DNA of 64,000 nt from Epichloe hybrida. Taxonomy: Eukaryota; Ascomycota; Sordariomycetes; Hypocreales; Clavicipitaceae. The position numbers and the translations under genes are program-made. The number at the start of each line of letters is the position of its first letter. The stretch's first letter is position 1. Positions 44,646 through 57,080 of this stretch are shown piece after piece. The notes beneath the pieces were generated by a model that did not search any database, was not told the origin of the DNA, and saw only the letters and a list, made by a program, of their open reading frames with translations. The stretch spans positions 868,001-932,000 of the forward strand of contig JAFEKR010000019.1 in the NCBI GenBank assembly GCA_019022495.1. Reading direction: 5' to 3'.

Positions 44646-46168
44646 ATGCGATTCTGGTCTGCCTTCTTGCTGGCATTGGCCTCGGTGCCATCGGCTCTGC
44701 CCAGCCCAGCCAACAACGCCAACGACGCTGTCCCTCCGCTCAGGCGATCTTTCCGCAAGCCCCAAAGCGACTGGAATCATGTTATACAAGGCTCTGAAGT
44801 AAAACTAGCCAAGCGTTTTGGCGGAGACCTTGCCAGTTACGCTCTTCGTGCCAGAAAGGTTGACCCTTCCAGCCTTGGAGTGGACAAGGTCAAACAATAC
44901 AGCGGTTACCTCGACGACGACGCAAACGACAAGCACCTGTTCTACTGTGAGCTACCTGGGCCACATGTCAACGACATGACGAACTCATGCAGTTCTTTGT
45001 GCTGACACACTCTTGGCAAGGGTTTTTCGAGTCTCGCAACGACCCCGAGAACGACCCCGTCATACTATGGCTCTCGGGCGGTCCGGGATGCTCCTCCATG
45101 GCCGGTCTGTTCATGGAGCTGGGTCCGTCTCTCGTCGGCGCGGAGGGACAGTTTAAGCGCAACGAATTCTCCTGGAATAGTAATGCGTCCGTCATTTTCC
45201 TCGACCAGCCCGTCAACACTGGCTTCTCTTACAGCCATAGCGACGTATCTACAAGCGTTTCTGCCGCAAAGGATGTCTACGCCCTGATGACTCTCTTCTT
45301 CGAGCAGTTCCCGGAGTATTCTAAGCAGGATTTTCACATTTCCGGTGAATCATATGCGGGCCATTACATCCCGATCTTTGCTGCTGAGATCCTCTCCCAC
45401 GAAGACCGCAATATTAATCTCAAGAGTGCTCTGATTGGCAGCGGTTTTGTCGACCCGTATACCCAATACGCCGCCTACGAGCCAATGGGCTGTGGACAGG
45501 GCGGCCTGCCTGCCATATTCAACGGGACAACCTGCCAGTCGATGAAGAAAGGGCTCCCTCAATGCCAAAGCAGTATAAAGGATTGCCAAGACGGCAATCC
45601 GGACGGTTGCTCCAAAGCGGGCGAAGACTGCGAGGAACTAATGGTTTCCTCGCATCATGAAGCGGGTCTGAATATGTTCGACGTGCGCAAGCCGTGCGTC
45701 GGCGCTTATTGCTACGAAGAACTGGAATTGATTGAAGGATTGCTGAACAGAACGGAAATCATGCAGGTTCTTGGTGTCGAGGTCGAGAGCTTTGAACTTC
45801 TCAATTACCGGATAGCAGATGCCTTCATGGACACCGGTGACTGGTTCATGCCTGTCCAAAAGTACGTCCCGGATCTTTTGGCCGAGATTCCTATTCTCGT
45901 CTTTGCCGGCGACAGTGATTACGTTTGCAACTGGCTTGGAATCCAGGCTTGGACCAACGCTCTAGAGTGGCCAGGTCACGATGCCTTCAACAGTGCCAGT
46001 GTCACGGAGCTGAAGACTGCTTCGGGCAAGCCTTACGGTACTATCAAACACGCCAACGGACTGGCTTTCATTCGCGTCTTCCAGGCGGGACACTTGGTGC
46101 CCTATGACCAGCCAGAAGCTTCGCTTGACTTTCTCAACCGCTGGATCAAGGGCGAGTGGTCCAAGTGA
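44646..46168 (+). CDS. Serine carboxypeptidase of family S10 (carboxypeptidase Y type)
   Basis: Two exons, 44646-44946 and 45021-46168, separated by a 74-bp intron (GTGAGC...GGCAAG). The splice completes a Trp codon and gives HLFYWFFESRNDPENDP, the family's standard sequence. The product is 482 residues. Residues 1-19 are a signal peptide and a propeptide follows to about residue 80. The catalytic triad is complete: Ser211 in GESYAGHYIP, Asp400 in AGDSDYVCNWLG, His458 in QAGHLVPYDQP. The oxyanion segment WLSGGPGCSS has Ser where most relatives have Asn. The enzyme removes C-terminal residues from peptides; fungal relatives sit in the vacuole or are secreted, and I see nothing that decides between them here. 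Length is typical. It is a normal, intact gene standing between two transposon islands. Confidence 0.92.
44947..45020 (+). other. Intron of the carboxypeptidase gene
   Basis: 74 bp, donor GTGAGC, acceptor CAAG. Reading through it gives a stop about 19 codons into the intron, so splicing is required. Confidence 0.85.
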
Positions 46169-47238
46169 CGACAAGCAACCACGAGACTTGTCCGTGCCGA
46201 ACTATACGTACAGTACACCCCCTGGATCATTTTACGGATCTACATGACGGGGGAGACTGAGCGAATTAGGTGCTAGTAGGGAAAATAAGGGGAGATGGAG
46301 GCTATAATTAGCAGGTGCCTAGATTCCCTTGTACTTTATACAGAAAATCATGCATCTTATAGTAGCGCTATATACCCTGCGCATTTTCCTTTTTTTATTA
46401 TAGCTCTCTCAAATAATACATGGGTTATACCACACTTACAGCTGATCGTAGCTGTTAGACAGGGACAAAAAAAAAACGAGGACATCAGGGGGGAAGTGTA
46501 GCTTACGTTCACGACGATATCGAGTCATGCGCGCGTCAGTGGGTTCCCACACAAGTCAGTCTCGGATGTGGCACTTTGGTTCAAAGAATAAAAATAAAAG
46601 GAAGACCCAATTTGCCAAGATAGACACAGATGTGGTGATGTGAACATTTGTGGTTTGGTAAAATGAGTCAACAAGACTAGTCTTGGCTCTCTAAAAGCGA
46701 GACAACACAGAATTGACCTGCCAGATCCGGCCAAGTCATTTCGCAGGTTCAAGTCGTACTATGCATGCGTGCTCCTCACTCAGCCTCCCGCGCAAGACGG
46801 CGTAGACGAAGACGCTTGACCGAGTTTGCCCTGAGATTACCAAGTTTCGTCTGCCGCACATTAGAACAAGCTTTGCAAAGGTATACCTGCGCATGTGCCG
46901 CTTACCCGAAATTCCTTGTACGGACTGTTCGCAATGCGAATCTGCCATCCGTTGCCGGCACAGAGCAGCGACTTGACGAGTTGTTTGGAGCGCTATACGG
47001 AAGGGAGCAAGCACCTCCAGTCAGTAAATGGTGCTCAGAGAACGCAAGTGGCTAGATTGACCTAGGAGGATGTGTGCAGAAGCTCAATACTGACCCGTAG
47101 AACAGAGCATATCGCATCCATTCGGTCGCGGAATGTATCGTACGGCTCCTAGCCGCCGTCTGATCCGCACCAGTATGGAAGCTGAGTGTTGCCCTGCTGC
47201 GATTGAATAGCGGCGTCCTGCTCGGAATCAAAGCAGCG
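46169..47238. other. Intergenic between convergent genes
   Basis: Contains the 3' flank of the carboxypeptidase gene. Two opposing frames of 96 (plus) and 92 (minus) codons overlap at 46736-47055, without motifs. One may belong to the truncated gene to the right, but I cannot show it. Confidence 0.45.
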
Positions 47239-47737
47239 TCAACAGGCATTTTTTGAAGACTGGATTGCAAACTGCATCTTTCTTCTTTTTCCTCCCCTTC
47301 CTTCTCCTCGGTTGATGAGTTCCAGACTTACCACGATTGCCCACGATATCCATTCCATCGTCTGATCACTCGGCACTTGGCCCAGAACCCTCTTCTGCTG
47401 CTCTTCCACGGGCGGCAGCACATCGGCCAATTCTCCAAGTGTCGGCTGGAACTCGTCGGCTGGATCGTTGGTCTGCTGTGACGATGGAGATTCCGGATTT
47501 TCTCTTGAAGCCAGAATTTGCGAGACAATCGTGGCCCTCTGCTGTCTGGGTAAGGTCGCTCTCCACTCTAGTATATACGACCAGTCGCACATGGCATCGA
47601 ACGCTTGCTTCACGCAACGGATTGTTTCGTCTTGGCCTGTGGGGAACGATTCGTCGGCGGTAGGAAATGAACAGTTTTTGATGGGCTTCCGGTGCAGGCG
47701 GATGGATTGGTCTAGTGCCGCTTGTGCGTTTCCCGCG
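47239..47737 (-). pseudogene. 3' part of an unrecognised gene, cut off by a Gypsy element
   Basis: A minus-strand frame is open from the transposon border at 47,737 to a stop at 47239-47241. It encodes about 165 residues beginning FAGNAQAALDQSIRLHRKPI and continuing CVKQAFDAMCDWSYILEWRA. There is no start codon at the left end of the protein: the frame simply begins where Gyp-E sequence ends, so the N-terminal part is lost or displaced. A good intron donor (GTAAGT, 47331-47326) follows ISWAIV. Acceptors at 47273, 47262 or 47218 are possible, giving tails ending at 47239 or 47149. Normal codon use and no RIP stops argue that it was recently a gene. I recognise no domain; it looks like a mostly helical soluble protein. 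Confidence 0.6.
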
Positions 47738-50440
47738 AAATATTCCTATAGTAAATAACTAGGTAGAAACTTATACTATTACACTAAAAGATAGATATAT
47801 AGTAATTAAGCAGCTCCTAAGTAACTTATAGGCCTAGTATATAAAACACTATAATAAGAAGCGGACCCTAATAAAGTTTAGTGTAAGTAACTATGTTTTA
47901 TTATTTATAAAAAACATTAACTTATAGTAACCTAGTAGGAAGCTAAGTATAAAGTACCTAAGCCCTTATAAAATTAAAAAGGTAATTAGTACCTATAGGC
48001 TTATATACTAATTAAAGCTACTACCTAGAATATATCTATATAATATTTTTAATATTACTAACCTTAAACCATTTGTAGGGGACCTATCTAGTGTAAAAGA
48101 TATGTCCTTACTATAAGATAATATTATAGATAATAAGCAGGAGTTTAAAGTTAAAAGAATTATATTACATTATTACAATAGAAGACATTAGAAAAAAGAG
48201 ATTTTATTATAATAAATATTATTAAGGATTATAAGTAGTAACTAAGTAGCTAGTTTATGGATATAGAGGTGTATTTAATAAATTCTAGATAGTAGTAGTA
48301 ACATATAAAAAAAAAATCTAGATAATTTCTTAGATAACTGAACTTATAGCTACTTCACACTAATCACTCTATTAACATATTACCTACTAGGCCCTTAGTA
48401 GTCTTACTAGTAATAATAAGGGCAGAGGATTTATTCTTATTATTAAAAGAATCCCCCTCTATATATATATATATATAAAGCTTACTAGGGAGGTCTAGTA
48501 GCCTAATATAAGTAAGAAGCGTAAATATATTAGTAGTAAGCTACTAGTAAGTTAGTAAAGCTATAAGCTAGAGCATAGGAAGTATATATAGATAGAAGAT
48601 TCTATGTAATAAAATATAAACTATTAGAAATATTAATCTAGACTTCTAGATTAATAGTATTATTAAGTAGTAATATAGTAACTTATTTATTAGTATTAGC
48701 CTTATATATAACTTTTACTATAAGCTACGCTTACCTTACTTACCTATGCTTATTAGTATTTTTAGTAGTTAGGAGTATATTATAAAGTTTATATTTTATA
48801 TATATTAAATACTAGTCGTATATTAGTAGTAACTAAGTTATAGAAATAAGAGATATATATATTATTAAGAAAGTATAGATTATTATTAGGATTACTATAA
48901 GCATTAATATACTTAAAGAGTATATAGTATAACAAAGTAAACTAAGTAGTATACTAGTAGTGTATTAGTATATATATTAGTAATAGGAAAGGGAGAATAA
49001 ACCCTAGTATAGTCCTTATTATTATATATATAATAGGCGTATTTTATTAAGTTATTTATATAAGTTAGGAGTAATATATAGTAAGATAGTAGTAAAGTTA
49101 TACTTAGAGAATTAGTATATTAAGTTAGGATAGATTTACCCTTAATAATATATTATAGCTTTATACTATTACTATCTTTAAGTATAATAGCCTATATTAT
49201 AACTTACTATATATAGTAAATATAGGGAATTTTTATTTTATTAGTACTACTAGCTATAAGTTAGTAAGGTAAGCGCTAGGGGAACTTAGATATTATACTT
49301 ATATAGAAATTTTAATAGCTAAATATTTCTTACTAGGAGACTTTAAAGGGAATATTATAGAAGTCTTTATAATAGAAGGAGGTAGTAGTAGTAAAGTAGT
49401 TACTTATATTAAAGATATTATTAACTACTAGTAAGTTAGTAGTAATATACTATTAGAAACTTATAGGTAGAAGGTAAGTAACTAATATTTTAGTATTTAA
49501 GAGAATTTAAATATTTTAAATAAGAATAGATATAGATAATAAAGTAATGCTATAGGATATTAGTAATTACTATAAAAGAAGCTATAAAGCTACTAGCTTA
49601 TAGGTAAGGGTAACTTATAATACTAAGGGAGAATATAAAGGGAAGAAAAGTATATAGAAGTAAGGGAAAGTAAGCCTCTTTTATATTAGCCCTAGACCCC
49701 TAAGTAATCTACGCGCTATATATAGCTAATCTAGGAATTATAATATTTATAGTTATAGCTACTACTAGTAGATACACACGCTAGCTATAAACTCCTAGTA
49801 AGATTAATATAATATCCCTAATATTAGATAAGAAGTTATTTATTTTAAATAGCGCGCGTTACCTTATCTATTTAACCTAATTATAAACCCTAATATAGGT
49901 AGTTTGCTTACTTAGTGCTAATAACTTATTAGATAGAGATATATATATTAGAGGTAATAAAGTAATAAGTGTATAGCTATCTATAATCCGGACATTATAA
50001 GAAGAATTACCTAGGTCCTAATAATATTTACCTTATTATTTAAAGCGAATATAATACTGTATACTAATAGTATAGCTAGTAATATAAATATTACTATAGG
50101 TTATGCATAGTAAACACACACTAGCTAAGTAGCTCTTTATAATTAAGGATGATTATATATTAACGAGGTAGTATATTAGGAGTATAAAGGCTAGGGAGTT
50201 ACGGATAGGATAGTTATATAATAGAGCCCTTAGGTAAGCCTTAGCCTATATAAATAACTAAGTAGCTACTAGATAGCTATGTGTATATAGTAAGGTATTT
50301 AAATAAGGACTACCTATAAGAGATATAAAAGGTTAGAGTTTAAGACCTTTATGTACTTACCCCTAAGTAGTAGCTCTCTAGCTATAACTAAGAACCTTAG
50401 CCTTTACTCCGTTTATATCTCTCCTACCATAGTCGTAACA
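47738..50440 (+). mobile_element. Gyp-E copy 1: 5'-truncated Gypsy element with 3' LTR
   Basis: The piece begins in the integrase region and ends with a LTR of about 702 bp (49739-50440). On the plus strand one reads the integrase C-terminal segment (YNIFNITNLKPFVG, about 48,040-48,080), a chromodomain-like stretch (EFKVKRIILYYYNRRHQKKE, about 48,140-48,200) and about 1.4 kb of untranslated sequence. It matches Gyp-E copy 2 in inverted orientation (50947-51980 and 58558-about 60,270). CpA and TpG are almost absent, the strongest RIP mark in the window. Its left edge destroys the gene at 47239-47737. Confidence 0.8.
49739..50440 (+). repeat. Gyp-E copy 1, 3' LTR
   Basis: About 702 bp, ending ACCATAGTCGTAACA. 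The start is approximate (TATAATATT, perhaps a converted TG). The last tens of bases are little mutated, the rest is strongly AT-rich. Confidence 0.7.
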
Positions 50441-50553
50441 CCTAACCTCTAATAAGGCACCTGGATGTACAATTCTAGGGGGAGTGTTAAAAAATATATA
50501 AGGCTTTGTAATCCTAGGTTCAGTCGGATCAGTCCACTCTTTTGATTTCAACA
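50441..50553 (+). mobile_element. Remnant of another Copia-like element (purine tract and 69-bp LTR-like end)
   Basis: Between two Gyp-E LTRs lies 113 bp of balanced composition: TGGATGTACAATTC, a purine tract AGGGGGAG, then 50485-50553, which begins TGTTAA and ends CAACA. A purine tract directly before TGTTA is how Copia internal regions end. The LTR may be complete at 69 bp (very short) or cut by the next Gyp-E piece. No partner copy in the window. Confidence 0.5.
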
Positions 50554-50946
50554 ATAATATTCATAGTTATAGCTACTACTAGTAAATACACACACTAGCT
50601 ATGAACTCCTAGTAAGATTAATATAATATCCCTAATATTAGATAAGAAGTTATTTATTTAGAATAGCATATATTACCTTATTTATTTAACCTAATTATAA
50701 AACTTAATATAGGTAGTTTACTTACTTAGTGCTAGTAACTTATTAGATAGAGGTATATATATTAGAGGTAATAAAGTAGTAAGTATATAGCTATTTATAA
50801 TCTAGAGGTTATAAGAAGGATTACCTAGGACCTTATAATATCTATCTTATTATTTAAACTAAATATAATACTACACACTAATAGTATAGCTAGTAATATA
50901 AATATTACAATAGGTTATATATAGTATATATACACTAGCTAAGTGT
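50554..50946 (+). mobile_element. Gyp-E copy 3: LTR fragment, interrupted by copy 2
   Basis: About 393 bp matching the start of the copy 1 LTR in direct orientation. It ends at ACTAGCTAAG|TGTCACG, where the outer end of the inverted copy 2 begins. The rest of copy 3 would lie beyond 64,000. Confidence 0.75.
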
Positions 50947-51983
50947 CACGACTATGGTAGGAGAGATATAAATAAAGTAAAGGCTAAGGTTCTTAGTTAT
51001 AGCTAGAGAGCTACTACTTAGAGGTAAGTATATAAAGGTCTTAAACTCTAATCTCTTACATCCCTTATAGGTAGTCCTTATCTAAATACCTTACTATATA
51101 CACATAGCTATCTAGTAGCTACTTAGTTATCTATATAACCTAAGGCTTATCTAAGGGCTCTATTATATAACTATTCTATCTATAGCTCCCTAGCCTCTAT
51201 ACTTCTAATATACTACCCCCCTAATATATAATTATCCTTAATTAAAAAAAGCTACTTAGCTAGTGTGTATATACTATGTATAACCTATAGTAATAACTAT
51301 ATTACTAGCTATACTATTAGTGCGTAGTATTATATCCGCTTTAAATAATAAGATAGATATTATAGGGTCCTAGATAATCCCTCTTATAACCTCTAGATTA
51401 TAAATAGCTATATACTTACTACTTTATTACCTTTAATATATATGCCTTTATCTAATAAGTTATTAGCATTAAGTAAGTAAACTACCTATATTAAGTTTTA
51501 TAATTAGGTTAAATAGATAAGGTAACCTATGCTATTTAAAATAAACTAATTCTTATCTAATATTAGGGATATTATATTAATCTTACTAGGAGTTTGTAGC
51601 TAGCGTACGTATTTGCTAGTAGTAGCTATAACTATAAATATTATAATTCCTAGATTAACTATATATAGCATATAAATCACTTAGGGGTCTAGGGCTAATA
51701 TAAAAAAGGCTTACTTTCCCTTACTTTCATATACTTATCTTCCCTTTATATCCTCCCTTAGTATTATAAGTTACCCTTACTTATAAGCTAGTAGCTTTAT
51801 AGCTTCTCTTATAGTAATTACTAATATCTTATAGTATTACTTTATTACTTATATTTACCCTTATCTAAAATATCTAAATCCTCTTAAACACTAAAATATT
51901 AGTTACTTATCTTTTACCTATAAGTTTCCTATAGTATATTACTACTAACTTACTAGTAGTTAATAATATCTTTAATATAAATA
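50947..51983 (-). mobile_element. Gyp-E copy 2, 3' LTR and end of internal region (left of Gyp-D)
   Basis: 50947-about 51646 is the 3' LTR in minus orientation (starting TGTCACGACTATGG on the plus strand). 51647-51983 is the adjoining untranslated region, interrupted by Gyp-D and continued at 58558. Continuity across Gyp-D is shown by copy 1, where the same sequence (about 49,361-49,445 reversed) is unbroken. Confidence 0.8.
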
Positions 51984-52171
51984 TGAGGCCCCGCTCACAA
52001 CACGGGTGCACCCCGCCAGCGCACTACGCTAAGGGCTAGGACCACGTGACACTAGCGAGCCACTAGCTATAAGCTAGCGACTTGCACGTATAACATACTT
52101 AGACTTAGCAAGCTTTAGTTAATATATATACGCCCCTATACCTCTTACCTAGCTATCCCTTTATTCTTATA
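51984..52171 (+). repeat. Gyp-D 5' LTR
   Basis: 188 bp. Outer end unmutated (TGAGGCCCCGCTCACAACAC), inner end converted (CCCTTTATTCTTATA). Confidence 0.88.
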
Positions 52172-52239
52172 ATTCTAAAGCTTCTCTTACTAGTTACCTA
52201 AGAGTAATATAAGGGGGAGAATAACCTAATTTACTAGAG

Positions 52240-55200
52240 CTATGCTATATATTACTTAGGATTAGCTAGATAATAGTAATACTATAGCTAGGGATATACT
52301 ATGTTTTATAACCCTATCTAAAGCTACACCCTTTACTATAAGGGTAAAAGAGATAGTAGTTAGAGAGTAAATTACCTAGCTTAAGTAACTTAAGGAACTA
52401 TAGGATTAAGAAAAGGAGCTTACTAACTTAATATAATCTTATAGAGAACTAGTAAAAAGGGGCTAAAAGGATAGTTTATCCTTAAGCCTTAGTAGCTAAG
52501 AAGTTAAGGTTTAAAATATTATAGAACTCTAATACCTTATAAACCTATAGAAGCATAAGATATAGCTTAATAACCTTAACTATGCCTTTAAGGGGGTAAA
52601 GAAGAAGTATTACTAGGATAACTAAAAGATTCTCTTTACACTTAACTATATATATATAAACTATTAGGCTAGATAGGACTAATATATTAAAGAATAACTA
52701 GCTAATAGTTAGGATTATCCTAAGGATAACTAGGATAAGTTCTAAGACTAGACCCTTACGCTGCTTAAGGACTCTATAAGCTATAATATATAAATAGCCA
52801 CATAGCTAGAAAACATAAAGCAAAAGGAGGGTTAGAGTCCTATTAAGTTTAGCATTTACTTAGATTCACTAGAGAAATACTTAGAATAAGCTCTGGAAAA
52901 GACCCGTGCTCTTATGTTCTTTATAAAGTTACTCCCTAACTTATAAGACTATATTAATTTACATGTAAATATTACTAGGTTAACATAAGAAAAGGTTATA
53001 CAACTTACCTAATAGTTCTAGGAGGTAATATTAAAGAATAAGCAAAAGCTAAGCAATTTAGAATAGAAAGGCCCGCATAAAGCCCCTTAATATTAAAGAT
53101 ATAACTCTCCTTAAGGCTATTAGTTAAACAAGGACTAAAAGGATAAGGATAAGGATAAAGAAAAGTCCTTACCTACTTACCTAAATAATAACAAGCTATA
53201 AGGAAGAAAATAGTGCTTTAATTATAGTAGCATAGAGCACCTTATCTATAATTATAATAAGCTAAGGAAAGACTAGTAAGAGAGTTAGGAAAACTCCTAG
53301 AGGTAAAAGTAAAAGCCCTTACCTTTACCTTAAACACTAGGGTACTAGTAGGACACTAATTTCACACACTAGTTACTATCTATAGGCATAAAGATATTAA
53401 AATAGTAGCAAATCTTAATAGTTACGCTAAGATTAATATTATAAGCGCCTAATTTACACAGACTTATAAGCTTAATTAGGCTAAGGCTATAACACCTATC
53501 TTAAAGGTAGTAAGGGCTCTAATAGTCCCCTAATATAGTATTTATAAGGTGCCTATTTTAATTAAAGATTTATAGGGTAAAGAGAAAGACCTTAAGTTAC
53601 TATATATAGCTATTAATAAGGACCTAAGAGCAGAGGGAAACCCTGTATTAATTAGAATGCACACGCTTGCGAAAGAATGCGTATATCTCTACTTATACTT
53701 ATAAGAATAGTAGTTTAAAAAGAGAAAGGTAACCTTTTTACTACTAACTCCCTGTAAGTTTATAAAGGTAATACGCAATAAGATAATTATGTATGCTATT
53801 ATAGGCGTAATAGAAGATGAGTTTGTCCCTCTTAAAGATAAAGAGAACTTCTCTTTATCTTTAAGAAGGCAAAAGCATATAAAACTATTAAAGATATCCC
53901 AGAGGAACTATATAAGTTTAAAGATATATTTATATTAAATAAGGCAAGGAGTCTCCTATTAAAGAAGTTAACTAACCACGTAATTAATCTTATACTAGGA
54001 GCTATACCCCTATATAGACTAATCTATTCTCTCTCCTAAAGCAAACTTAAAGAGCTCTAGGAATATATTAATAATAACCTAAAGAAAGGCTAAATAAGAC
54101 CCTTAAAGAGCCTAGTAGGCGCGCCTATTCTATTTATGCTAAAGAAAGATAAAATACTCTAGCTATGCGTTAACTATTAAGGGCTTAATAAGGTAACATA
54201 GAAGAATTACTACGCTCTCCCTCTGATTTTAGAGATCCTTAATTAATGCTAAGGGGCTTGTTTCTTTTCTAAGATTAATATTAAGGATATATACTACTAA
54301 ATTTATATTAAAGAGAGCAATAAGTAAAAGATAGCTTTTCGCATATATTATAGGCACTATAAGTACCTTATAATACCTTTTAGGTTAACTAATGCCCTAG
54401 CTACTTTCTAGAGTTATATCTATAAGGTACTATATAGGCTAGTTAATACTATTTATATAGTATATCTAGATAATATCTTAATCTTCTCTAAGATAAAGGA
54501 GGAGTATACTAAATATATTAAGTAAGTCCTTAAATATATAAGGTTAGTAAAGCTATATATAAAACCCTCTAAGTGCTTTTTTTATAAAGAATTAGTAGAA
54601 TTCCTAGGATTTATTCTCTTTATTAATAGGATATTAATAAATACTTACTAGGTTAATATAATTAGAGAATAAAATAAGCTAATAAGTTTTAAGGATATAT
54701 AGTTATTCCTTAGGTTCTATAACTTCTATTAATAGTTTATCTATAAATACTCTAGGATTATAGCGCTACTATATACGCTAATAAAGGGTAGTTAAAATAG
54801 TATTTAGACTAGGAGGTTTATATTTAGAGAAAAGGAGTAGTTAGCATTTAACTAGCTAAAAGATGCCTTTTAGTAAGCGCCTTTACTTTAACACTATAAC
54901 CTAAGTTAAGCGGTGTGTATTAAGATAAATACCTTGATTTTTGTAATAGTAGGAATTCTATCTTAGCAGGATAATAAGGGCTATTAGTATCTAGTAGCCT
55001 TTTAGTTAAGGAAGTTTATAGACACTAAATATAACTATAGTATAGCTAATTAAGAGCTACTTACTATAATAGAGTTATTTAAACACTAGTAACATTATAT
55101 TAAAGGCATGGAGATACCTATAGAGGTCCTATTAGACTATTATAACCTATAGACTTTTATAAGGTAGTAAAAGCTAAATAGAAGATAGGTATAATAGTGT

Positions 55201-57080
55201 ATATTCCTCTGCCCTTTCTATTTTATAATTAAGCATAGACTAGGGAAGAGTAACCCTATGGATATACTATTAAGAAAGTCTAATTATAAGGGCAAACCTA
55301 TATTAAATAAGGCACTCCTACTAAAGCTTTAAAGGAAGATAGTAAATATCTATATAGTAAAAGAAGAAGTACTAATATATTAAAGAAGTTATAGTATAAC
55401 ACTAGTCTTAGAACCCACTAAGGTAAGAGTAGCCTATATAGAAGGCTAGTTAGCTACTGTAAATCTAGTAATAGGTTAGCTAAACAATAGTGATTTTAAG
55501 GAGAAGGTAGTATATATCTAAGATATTAGTATAGCATAAGCAATCTAGGGGGCTATTATATTACTAAATCCCTACTAATTTATAGTAAATAAACCATTAG
55601 CATAACTACTATAGAAGGCATAGGACTAAGATCTAGATTTATAAAAGCATAGAGGTAAGGTTAATTCCTAAGTAAAAGGGAGGGGAAAGGCTAGTCTATA
55701 GTTATATAGCGTAAGGGGCCTCCTAATATATAAAGACTAGGTAGTTATTCCGCGGGAGCCTATCTTATAATAGAAGCTTCTATAGCTACACTATAATAAT
55801 CCACTAGTAAGTTACTTTAGGACTAAACACACTCTTAAGCTACTAAAATATTACTATTAGTAGCTAGTAATAAGTAAAGCTATTTTAGACTATATATCTA
55901 GCTATAGAGTATACTAGTGTATAGTAGCTAGAAGGCACTGCCTATATAGAAGCCTTGAATTACTACTAATACTAAGGCAACCATAGGCGGAGATCTTAAT
56001 AGATTTTATTATAGGATTACTACTAGTATAGCTAGGCAACTAAGAGACTAACGCAATCCTAGTGATTATAAATAGATTTACTAAGTACTCTATCTTCCTT
56101 ATAGTATAAACTATAATTAACGTAGCTAAATTAGTAAAGTTATTCCATAGGGAAATTAAGCTTTAATTTAGGGCGCTAGAGGGTATTATATCTAACAGAG
56201 GATTAGTGTTTATAAGCTAATTCTAGTCAGATATATGTTACCTATTATGTGTAAAGTAAAGGCTTTTAATAGCATTTCACCCCTAAACTAATAGATAGAT
56301 AGAGAGAATAAACTAAGTACTAAGAATATTACCTATAATACTTTATTAAAGAAAACTAATAGCTATAGCTAAAACTACTCCTAATAGCCTAATTTACGTG
56401 TAATAATACTATTAATAAGACAACAGGTTATTCCCTAAACTACGCTCTTATAGGCTATTTGCCTAAGTTTTATCTAGCTCTTAAGAATAAGAGTAAGGAA
56501 GGGAAGGTCCTAGAAGCCTACGCGCGTATCTAGAAGCTATATAAGGTTAGGGAGAAACTAGCATATAACTAGGCAAGAGCTACTAAAGCATAGGTAAAGT
56601 ACTATAACTAGTAACACTAGCTATAACCTTAAAAAGAGAGGACTTAGTACTACTATTAGCAAAGAATATTAGACTTAAGAACATAAAATAAAAGCTAAAC
56701 CTAAGATTTATTAGGCTATTTTAGATACTCTATGCTATAAGTAAATAAGCATACTAACTAGCACTACCTAATAAGTATAGTTAACTATATAACGTGTTTT
56801 ACATTAGTCTATTAGAGCTATAGAATCGCTAGGAAGACGTAATAAATAAGGAAATACTAATACTAGACCTTAAAGATAAAGATAATAAATTTAAGGTTAA
56901 AGAAGTTAAGAATTATAGGAAGACTCACAAAGGTAATAAATACCTAGTAAAATAGAAGGGTTAGCTAAGCAAATATAACTAATAGGTAGTAGTAGAAAAT
57001 ATAGAAGGCACTTAATATATAATTCAGACCTTCTATTAAAGCAAAACAAGAAGGAAGCATAGCAAGATATAAGCAAATTA
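52240..57080 (+). pseudogene. Gyp-D gag-pol with chromodomain, RIP-inactivated
   Basis: Plus strand: gag with SIYLDSLEKYLE (about 52.85 kb); reverse transcriptase from about 53.9 kb (FKDIFILNKA, RPLKSLVGAPILFMLKKDK, and the catalytic box YLDNILIFS at 54463-54489, where the second Asp of YxDD is Asn); RNase H to about 55.3 kb (KHRLGKSNPMDILLRKSNY at its end); integrase (AEILIDFIIGLLLV at about 55.99 kb, then ATKYS/RFTKYS and NRGLVFIS segments); and a chromodomain at about 56.89-57.03 kb (VKNYRKTHKGNKYLVK*KG). Chromodomains steer such integrases to heterochromatin. TAA/TAG stops occur throughout, including Trp-to-stop in the chromodomain. Confidence 0.85.

Noticed and set aside
46736..47055. 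Opposing 96- and 92-codon frames
   Set aside because: Neither has a motif and they overlap each other; no splice signals tie them to neighbours.
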